The notes under the pieces were generated by a model. The model was not told where the DNA came from, did not search any database, and worked only from the letters and a program-made list of their open reading frames with translations. Positions 1 through 4,624 of a stretch of 5,659 bases of DNA are shown here, one piece after another. A program made the position numbers and the translations under genes. The stretch is from Nitrospira sp. (GTDB lineage: Bacteria > Nitrospirota > Nitrospiria > Nitrospirales > Nitrospiraceae): the NCBI GenBank assembly GCA_012032965.1, contig JAAUPT010000142.1:1-5659 (forward strand). Direction: 5' to 3'. How positions within the stretch are numbered: position 1 is the stretch's first letter; each line of letters opens with the position of its first letter.

Positions 1-314
1 TTATAGACTTGGTACGCCTTCAACGCCCACTCTTCCCCGGGACAGCCTTGCATGGTCATAGCGACTTCGAGAAACTCGATCAATTCCTCTTGTGTAACAC
101 CTTTGTCGCAAGCCATCTTGACGTAGGCTCGGATACAGGGTTCGCATCGGATTGCAATGGAGATCGCCATGGCCGTGAGTAGTTTGTACTTCGCTGGGAT
201 CGCTGCATCTCGATAGGCCTCCTGACGCATGCGCAAGAGCCCACCGGTGACTTTAGGGCTCAACTTTCTCAATTCCGCGAATAGTCCGGTTTCACCACTG
301 GCTGAATGGTCCAT
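1..314 (-). CDS. Carboxymuconolactone decarboxylase (CMD)/AhpD-like protein, 3' end outside window
   Basis: The frame opens with ATG at 314 and stays open for 104 codons to the left edge, so the C-terminus is missing. The protein is all-helical in appearance. It has a CxxC pair (IRCEPC, C57 and C60) in a helix following KLLTAMAISIAI, then a second helical half with GVTQEEL. This is the layout of the CMD/AhpD fold, in which the CxxC acts as a thiol-disulfide or peroxidase centre. The family is about 110-120 residues, so little is missing. It follows merP on the same strand after 106 bases and is probably the last visible gene of the mer operon. A redox-support role next to mercury transport is inference; the substrate is unknown. 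A run of nine G sits where the ribosome binding site should be (321-329), which is unusual. Family assignment is good; function is open. Confidence 0.8.
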   Translation of the reverse strand, partial: MDHSASGETGLFAELRKLSPKVTGGLLRMRQEAYRDAAIPAKYKLLTAMAISIAIRCEPCIRAYVKMACDKGVTQEELIEFLEVAMTMQGCPGEEWALKAYQVY

Positions 315-320
315 GAACGA

Positions 321-329
321 CCCCCCCCC
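321..329 (-). repeat. Nine-G tract just upstream of the CMD start codon
   Basis: Nine consecutive C on the plus strand read as G9 on the coding strand, six bases before the ATG at 314. A second tract of seven lies at 361-367. The G tract occupies the Shine-Dalgarno position, so its length would set the spacing and strength of ribosome binding. Such tracts are also prone to slippage and to miscounting in sequencing. Confidence 0.6.
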
Positions 330-372
330 TTGGCGCTGATATATCCAACACGCAGTACATCCCCCCCTTCTC

Positions 373-399
373 CAGTCCTCGTCCCTGGGAGGAAGACTG
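373..399 (-). other. Imperfect hairpin in the merP-CMD gap
   Basis: CAGT-CCTC at 373-380 pairs with GAGG at 389-392 and ACTG at 396-399, leaving an 8-base loop and a 3-base bulge. No T-run follows on the minus strand, so it is not a convincing intrinsic terminator. It could be an mRNA processing or stability element. The rest of the 315-420 gap holds only the two G tracts and no credible gene. Confidence 0.3.
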
Positions 400-420
400 C
401 GGTGAGCCGCTTGCTGTCGT

Positions 421-774
421 CTAGTTGCCGAGCACGCGAGCCTTGTACACCGACAGCGGGCTGCTGGCGCCTTCTACTGCTTTGATCAACGTCTCCACAC
501 CAGCCTTCTCTGGATCGAAGGTCAACGACGCACGAGTATCCGCGTAATCGGAGAAGAAGATCCACTTCTTTGCCACAGTGAACTCCACTGCACGGATGCC
601 GGGCGCCTTGGCGAGGGCGGCTTTCACATCCTTCAGGCAAGCCCCACAGGTCATGCCGTTGATGAGTAAGGTCACCGTCTGAACCCCTTGGCTTTCAGCC
701 GCAAGGCCAGAAGGCGCAACCAAGCTCACAGTCATGGTGCCTATCAGCACAACGAATCCAAGCTGTCGCCACAT
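421..774 (-). CDS. merP: MerP-like periplasmic mercuric ion binding protein
   Basis: A 117-residue protein with a signal peptide: short basic start (MWRQ), hydrophobic stretch at about 5-20, and a probable cleavage near SGLAA/ES at 26. The mature part is a heavy-metal-associated (HMA) domain with the metal-binding motif GMTCGAC (C43, C46). In the family the two cysteines hold Hg(II) in the periplasm and pass it to MerT. It is longer than classic MerP of about 91 residues. There is an insertion of roughly ten residues in the middle of the domain (around KKWIFFSDYADT, 69-80) and a short tail (LSVYKARVLGN). The start is supported by a perfect AGGAGGTG seven bases upstream. It lies 33 bases after merT on the same strand and is surely co-transcribed. 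A generic copper-type HMA chaperone is the alternative, but the neighbours favour mercury. Confidence 0.88.
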   Translation of the reverse strand: MWRQLGFVVLIGTMTVSLVAPSGLAAESQGVQTVTLLINGMTCGACLKDVKAALAKAPGIRAVEFTVAKKWIFFSDYADTRASLTFDPEKAGVETLIKAVEGASSPLSVYKARVLGN

Positions 775-781
775 GCTTATT

Positions 782-789
782 CACCTCCT
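782..789 (-). promoter_or_regulatory. Strong ribosome binding site of merP
   Basis: Reads AGGAGGTG on the minus strand, seven bases before the merP ATG. This fixes the start of merP and suggests high translation. Confidence 0.75.
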
Positions 790-807
790 CTCAGTCTTTC
801 CGAATTC

Positions 808-1212
808 TCACAGACCTAACCAGTACGGGGCCAAGATCAGCGCAAGCGCCAGAACCGTCAGCGTCCAGAGCCACACCCACTTTGATCCCGACGATTCCTT
901 TGAACGGCAGTCGTCACCTGAAAGACAGGCCGTCTTTGGTTTCCGGTAGGCCAGATAAAAGCTGATCCCCACTAAGAACCCCGTAAGACCGATGAAGGCC
1001 GGACGATAGGGTAGGAGGGCCTTCAGGAAGCCGGCTGTGCTTGCCAGGAACCCGGTGGCCCCCACCCCCACGCCGAGAGCTGCCAACACAAGCGGCCCAA
1101 TGCAGCAGATCGAGGCGAAGAATGCAGCCATGAGCCCGCCGGCCATTGTTGTCGTTCCACCTTTCGTCATGATGCGATCTCGTTCTCCTCGCTTCACAAC
1201 GCCGTCATTCAT
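808..1212 (-). CDS. merT: MerT mercuric ion transport membrane protein
   Basis: Inner-membrane protein that takes Hg(II) from MerP and carries it to the cytoplasm for reduction. It has three hydrophobic segments. The first carries the vicinal cysteine pair in ASICCIGPLVL, typical of MerT helix 1. The second follows the motif LPYRPAFIGLTGFL. A cytoplasmic loop with the second pair ACLSGDDC then precedes a third helix (WLWTLTVLALALILAPYWLGL). The cysteine spacing (CC, then C-x5-C) matches classic MerT. The start is uncertain. ATG at 1212 has a GAGGG eight bases upstream and overlaps the end of merR by 8 bases, suggesting translational coupling (134 residues). ATG at 1170 gives 120 residues, closer to the usual 116, with 21 residues before the CC pair, but its AGGAG lies 14 bases away. 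Identity is secure; only the N-terminus is in doubt. Confidence 0.92.
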   Translation of the reverse strand: MNDGVVKRGERDRIMTKGGTTTMAGGLMAAFFASICCIGPLVLAALGVGVGATGFLASTAGFLKALLPYRPAFIGLTGFLVGISFYLAYRKPKTACLSGDDCRSKESSGSKWVWLWTLTVLALALILAPYWLGL

Positions 1213-1675
1213 AATTCGGGCCCTCAACGATGTTTGACCCCCGGTCGCCGGTTGCCCAATTAGCTATCCTGTCTCCCTCCTCCAGACTCGTCAGAATCGG
1301 ACAATGCGCGGTGGGCTGCCTGGCCCGGCAGCTCTGGATCAACCTATGGAGTGCTTGGGCGAGGGCGTGGAGGTCACGCAGTTTCGCCACCACCTGCTTC
1401 AACTTGGCCTGCGCCCTTCGCTGCACATCGCCGCAGCGAGCAGTGGAACTGACGCGCAGGTTCAGCAACTCAGCGATCTCATGGAGTGTGAAGCCCAATG
1501 ATTGGGCGTTCTTGATAAATTGCAGCCTCCGTTCTTCATTCGGACCATAAAGACGGTATCCGGACGGCTTCCTGCCTGTGGGACCGAGCAGGTTCAGCCG
1601 CTCATAGTACCGCATCGTCTGAACGTTGACTCCGACCACTTTCGCCAACCGACCGATCGTGCGTTCCATTGCCAT
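1205..1675 (-). CDS. merR: MerR mercury-responsive transcriptional regulator
   Basis: MerR-family DNA-binding regulator that distorts the mer promoter and activates it when Hg(II) binds. The N-terminal winged helix-turn-helix is visible (IGRLAKVVGVNVQTMRYYERLNLL, then SGYRLYG), followed by the long dimerisation helix. The three Hg(II)-ligand cysteines are present: TARCGDV and the pair in SCRARQPTAHCPIL. Counted from the GTG at 1678 they fall at 82, 117 and 126, the same numbers as in Tn501 MerR. This distinguishes it from CueR, ZntR or SoxR. The C-terminus extends about 30 residues past CPIL, a little longer than classic MerR. ATG at 1675 is preferred (GGGTG five bases upstream); GTG 1678 and ATG 1669 are alternatives. 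It is the first gene of the operon, transcribed with merT rather than divergently as in Tn501, and its promoter at 1699-1730 implies autoregulation. Confidence 0.93.
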   Translation of the reverse strand: MAMERTIGRLAKVVGVNVQTMRYYERLNLLGPTGRKPSGYRLYGPNEERRLQFIKNAQSLGFTLHEIAELLNLRVSSTARCGDVQRRAQAKLKQVVAKLRDLHALAQALHRLIQSCRARQPTAHCPILTSLEEGDRIANWATGDRGSNIVEGPNYE

Positions 1676-1698
1676 CACATCACCCGTGTATGTTTGAA

Positions 1699-1730
1699 TC
1701 TTTACACCCTGTACTATGGTACCGAGTCAA
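1699..1730 (-). promoter_or_regulatory. MerR-regulated mer promoter and operator
   Basis: On the minus strand TTGACT (1730-1725) is the -35 element and TAAAGA (1704-1699) the likely -10, with an overlong 20-base spacer. The spacer holds the dyad GTAC-N4-GTAC (1711-1722), the same core as the Tn501 mer operator, where TTGACT and the dyad stand in the same relative position. Overlong spacers of 19-20 bases are the hallmark of MerR-activated promoters. Transcription would begin near 1692, giving merR a leader of only about 15 bases. Confidence 0.85.
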
Positions 1731-1816
1731 GGCTGCCTAAGTCTCTCGACGCGCACTCCTCGCCTTGTAAGAATTCACCTCAATGGACGACTTCTTATCA
1801 GGCACATGGTTCTACC

Positions 1817-1824
1817 GGGGGGGG
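1817..1824 (+). repeat. Eight-G tract in the mer-ars intergenic region
   Basis: A run of eight G directly before the 1827-1844 hairpin, and the third long G/C homopolymer in the window. Its role is unknown and it may be unstable or miscounted. Confidence 0.5.
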
Positions 1825-1826
1825 CG

Positions 1827-1844
1827 TGACTCTTTTGTGAGTCA
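1827..1844. promoter_or_regulatory. Perfect 6-bp inverted repeat, possible operator or hairpin
   Basis: TGACTC and GAGTCA flank the 6-base loop TTTTGT. The stem extends by two G-C pairs if one G (1826) is bulged. It lies between the divergent mer and ars promoters, outside any gene. No U-tract follows on either strand, so a terminator is unlikely. A repressor site or RNA hairpin is possible, but neither can be shown. Confidence 0.35.
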
Positions 1845-1913
1845 GCTTACAGTCCTACGTTATCCCGTTATGTACCTATCCAGTAGCTCCCATCAAACCG
1901 ATAAGAACCAGGA

Positions 1914-1950
1914 TTGACGTAAATCGGAAGGGTTGATACATAGACGTATC
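1914..1950 (+). promoter_or_regulatory. Putative ars operon promoter with overlapping inverted-repeat operator
   Basis: TTGACG (1914-1919), a 17-base spacer and TACATA (1937-1942) form a plausible sigma-70 promoter about 40 bases before arsM. A perfect inverted repeat GATAC-N6-GTATC (1935-1939 and 1946-1950) covers the -10 and start region, where ArsR/SmtB repressors usually bind. A second dyad, CCGAT (1898-1902) with ATCGG (1923-1927), brackets the -35. Binding by the ArsR encoded in this operon is inference. Confidence 0.45.
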
Positions 1951-1968
1951 TCCATAGGTCACTTGAAC

Positions 1969-1975
1969 GAGAAGG
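1969..1975 (+). promoter_or_regulatory. Ribosome binding site of arsM
   Basis: GAGAAGG lies six bases before the ATG at 1982 and supports that start. Confidence 0.55.
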
Positions 1976-1981
1976 CCGGCT

Positions 1982-3172
1982 ATGCCAATCGATGAAATCA
2001 CCCAAAAAGTCAGCGACCGGTATGCCAAGGCCGCCAGGACCGGCGAACAGATGTGTTGCCCGACAAGCTATGACATGGGACACCTTCAGACCTTCATTCC
2101 TGAGGAAGTGCTCAAGATCTCCTACGGTTGTGGCACGCCGGCGGGGCTCAAGACGGTACGGGCAGGCGAGACCGTCTTAGACATCGGATCGGGAGGCGGC
2201 ATCGATTGCTTTGAAGCATCACGCTTGGTCGGCCCGTCCGGACGTGTGATCGGCATCGATATGACCGATACGATGCTGGAAAGTACGCCCGCAACGCAAC
2301 GCGTCGGTTGTCGCGACTAATCTTGGCTATCCCGCATCGAATGTCGAGTTTCGTAAAGGCTTGGCTGACGCCATGCCGGTCGAGGACGGAACGATCGATT
2401 TGATTATCTCGAATTGCGTCATCAATCTCGCGCCGGACAAGCGGAAGGTGTTTCGCGAAATGTCTCGTGTGACCAAGCCCGGCGGGCGATTCACCATATC
2501 CGATATTGTCTCGGACCAAACGGTTCCCCAGTATCTTGTCCACGACTCGCAGAAATGGGGAGATTGCTTGTCCGGCGCGTTGACTCTCGCCGACTATATC
2601 GCCGGGTTGGGGCAAGCGGGGTTTCTCGGTATTCATTTGGTCAAGTCTTCACCCTGGCGAATCATCGACGGCATCCATTTCTTTTCCGTGACCTTGACCG
2701 GCTACAAGCTACCACCGGCAGCAACGACCTCTTCAGTTCGATACGCCACTCTTCGAGGCCCCTTCAGTCGAGTGACGAATGAACAAGGCATGACCTTCCA
2801 GCGTGGCATTCCTCAACCGATTAAGCCTCACGATCTACTCTTGCTGAGTTCTCCTCCTTTCCTCGACCATTTTCTCCTGGCCACCGACCCAGTTCAGTTC
2901 AACCACACTGATCCGCGTTGGACAGCCGTGCTTCCGGCGCTGGCTCCCTGCACGTGGCAAGGCCACTATGCGTTGCTGGCCGGCCCTTTACGGAAGTTGA
3001 GGATGACGATCACCATATCTATCGCCGAGGAGAACCACTCGAAATCTGCTCAAAGACGGTGGCGGTGCTGGAGGCAGAAGGGTACCGGCCCCATTTCGTC
3101 ATTTTGAATCGAGCCGGTGAACAAGCGAGCGGCGAAGCCGTAACCTGTTCACCTGACGGAGGCTGCTGTTGA
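1982..3172 (+). CDS. arsM: ArsM-type arsenite S-adenosylmethionine methyltransferase, frame broken by three apparent base losses
   Basis: Cytoplasmic enzyme that methylates As(III) with SAM. The N-terminal part has MCCPTSYD (C25, C26), SYGCGTP (C50) and SAM motif I VLDIGSGGGID (65-75), with GIDMT after strand 2. After the first breaks the frame resumes with NVEFRKG, the ArsM motif SNCVINLAPDK (cysteine codon 2415-2417) and KWGDCLSGAL (cysteine codon 2565-2567). These are the usual As(III)-binding cysteine positions together with the N-terminal one. A C-terminal extension of about 130 residues contains a duplicated unit (2742-2879 and 2967-3106) and ends in GGCC. As read, the first frame stops at 2320. 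Translation must change frame at about 2282 and 2297 (or lose two bases once) and again at 2984-2987. Restoring three bases gives 397 residues. The stop overlaps the arsR start in TTGA. Either the gene is decayed or the sequence has errors. ArsM assignment is strong; intactness is doubtful. Confidence 0.85.
3158..3162 (+). promoter_or_regulatory. Ribosome binding site that fixes the TTG start of arsR
   Basis: GGAGG inside the last codons of arsM lies six bases before TTG at 3169. No ATG is near enough to use it, so the rare TTG start is the best choice. The 4-base TTGA overlap with the arsM stop points to translational coupling. Confidence 0.7.
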
Positions 3173-3546
3173 AGAAGCTCGCACCGGAAGGCGATGTCCT
3201 GAACCCACGCGAATGCGCGATGGTGCTGAAAGCCGTGGCAGATGAAACCAGGCTGCGGATCCTGGAATCGCTGCTTGCCGAGAAGAAACGTGTGACAGAC
3301 CTGGTACGCGAATTAGGCTTCCCTCAACCGCACGTGTCCCACCACCTGCGTATTCTGCGGGATTCCGGTGTGGTGGAAGGCATACGGGACGGGAAGCAGG
3401 TGTGCTATCGGATCGCACCGATCGTACAGCGGGCGTTGGCCAATCGACAGGGGAAAGCCCTCAATTTTGGGTGTTGCGAGCTGCGTTTTCCCGAGTCGAT
3501 ATTGGCCACAGCCAAGTCTCGGGCGTTACATATGATTAGTTCCTAA
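3169..3546 (+). CDS. arsR: ArsR/SmtB-family metalloregulatory repressor
   Basis: A 125-residue winged-helix repressor, intact. The fold is visible as LKAVADETRLRILESLL (about 20-36), the helix-turn-helix RVTDLVRELGFPQPHVSHHLRIL (41-63) and the wing SGVVEGIRDGKQVCYRI (66-82). ArsR proteins release the operator when As(III) or Sb(III) binds cysteine thiolates. The classic ELCVCDL site of E. coli ArsR in helix 3 is absent (KKRVTDL instead). A vicinal pair in NFGCCELRFP (C102, C103), with C79 and C16, is the likely ligand set, as in ArsR variants with C-terminal cysteines. It starts at TTG (see the RBS entry), overlaps arsM by four bases and precedes arsS by 31 bases, so it is inside the operon it should repress. 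Sensing another thiophilic metal cannot be excluded. Confidence 0.9.
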   Translation: MKKLAPEGDVLNPRECAMVLKAVADETRLRILESLLAEKKRVTDLVRELGFPQPHVSHHLRILRDSGVVEGIRDGKQVCYRIAPIVQRALANRQGKALNFGCCELRFPESILATAKSRALHMISS

Positions 3547-3577
3547 TAGACTTATCGATGGGACTGCGAGAATCGCC

Positions 3578-4614
3578 ATGCCACTGAGCCTGCTCGGACA
3601 ACACAACCCTCTGGCCTCCTCTTCCGAACAGCTCAAGGTGCTCGCAGATTCTGGCGCTCGTCTCCCCTTTGAGACGCAAATGGATCGGGCCGGCTTGTAT
3701 CCGCTGCGTGCCACCGGCATCACGATTTTCCAGATCAATGTCGGCAAGCTGTGCAATCAGACCTGTCGTCACTGCCATGTGGATGCCGGCCCCGATCGTA
3801 CAGAGATCATGTCACGGGAAACAGCGGAACAGTGCGTCGCTGCTCTGGCCAAAACCGATATTCCGACGATCGACATCACCGGTGGTGCACCGGAACTGAA
3901 TCCCAATTTTCGCTGGCTGGTCGAGCAGGCACGCGACCTAGGTCGCCATGTGATGGATCGTTGCAATCTGTCCGTATTGCTGCTTCCCTCACAAGCGGAC
4001 CTTGCGGAATTCCTGGCCAGCCATCGAGTCGAAATCATCGCGTCGCTTCCTTCGTATCGCGCCGGACAGACCGATGCTCAGCGCGGCGACGGCGTTTTCG
4101 ACAAATCTATTGAGGCGCTCCGCCTCTTGAACCGCTTGGGCTATGGACGACCGGACAGCGGGCTTGTCTTGAATCTTGTGTACAATCCCGTCGGAGCGTT
4201 CTTACCCCCAAGACAAGAGGCCATCGAAGCTCAATTCAAGAAACAACTGCGTGCCCAGTACGGCATCGAGTTCAACCGGCTCTACACGATCAACAACATG
4301 CCGATCAGCCGGTTCCTGGAGTTTCTGATCGAAAGCGGGAATTATGACCAGTACATGACGCGGCTCGCCAATGCGTTCAATCCAGCCGCCGCCGCCGGTG
4401 TTATGTGTCGCTCTACCCTATCGGTTGGATGGGATGGCAAACTGTACGATTGCGATTTCAATCAGATGCTCGACCTTCCGGTGGACCACGCGCGCCGTCA
4501 CATATCCGAGAGTTCAATCCCGTACAACTGCAGCATCGACAGATTGTGACTCGCAACCATTGCTACGGCTGCACGGCCGGTTCCGGCTCGTCTTGCAGCG
4601 GAGCCACGTCATAA
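3578..4614 (+). CDS. arsS: ArsS arsenosugar biosynthesis radical SAM enzyme, frameshifted near the C-terminus
   Basis: Radical SAM enzyme thought to attach the 5'-deoxyadenosyl group of SAM to dimethylated arsenic made by ArsM, the first committed step to arsenosugars. The CxxxCxxC cluster motif is CNQTCRHC (C59, C63, C66), followed by HVDAGPDRTE and the SAM-contact segment DITGGAPELNP. The C-terminal half has RGDGVFDKSIEALRLLN, LVYNPVGAFLPP, LYTINNMPISRF, and MCRSTLSVGWDGKLYDCDFNQML typical of the ArsS C-terminal domain (DUF3641). The open frame then drifts into unrelated sequence and stops at 4549. The frame one base back reads HIREFNPVQLQHRQIVTRNHCYGCTAGSGSSC and ends at 4614. That final cysteine motif is the expected ArsS terminus, so one base is missing around 4493-4498. 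The repaired protein has 345 residues. The ATG at 3578 is the only start before the arsR stop; its RBS is weak. Confidence 0.9.
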
Positions 4615-4624
4615 TCGGCTTCCG

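Noticed and set aside
373..399. Intrinsic terminator after merP
   Set aside because: The hairpin is bulged and followed by a G tract instead of a U tract; CMD is likely co-transcribed.
269..640. Open frame of 123 codons on the minus strand
   Set aside because: It overlaps merP and the CMD gene in another frame, has arginine-rich low-quality composition and no motif; a shadow frame.
1768..1797. Inverted repeat TAAGAA/TTCTTA with an 18-base spacer
   Set aside because: Only six pairs, no extension and no relation to a promoter; likely chance.
1873..1959. Distant inverted repeat ACCTAT/ATAGGT
   Set aside because: Six bases about 75 apart in an AT/GC-mixed region is expected by chance.
2148..2636. 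Open frame of 162 codons on the minus strand opposite arsM
   Set aside because: It is antisense to clear methyltransferase motifs and has no recognisable domain.
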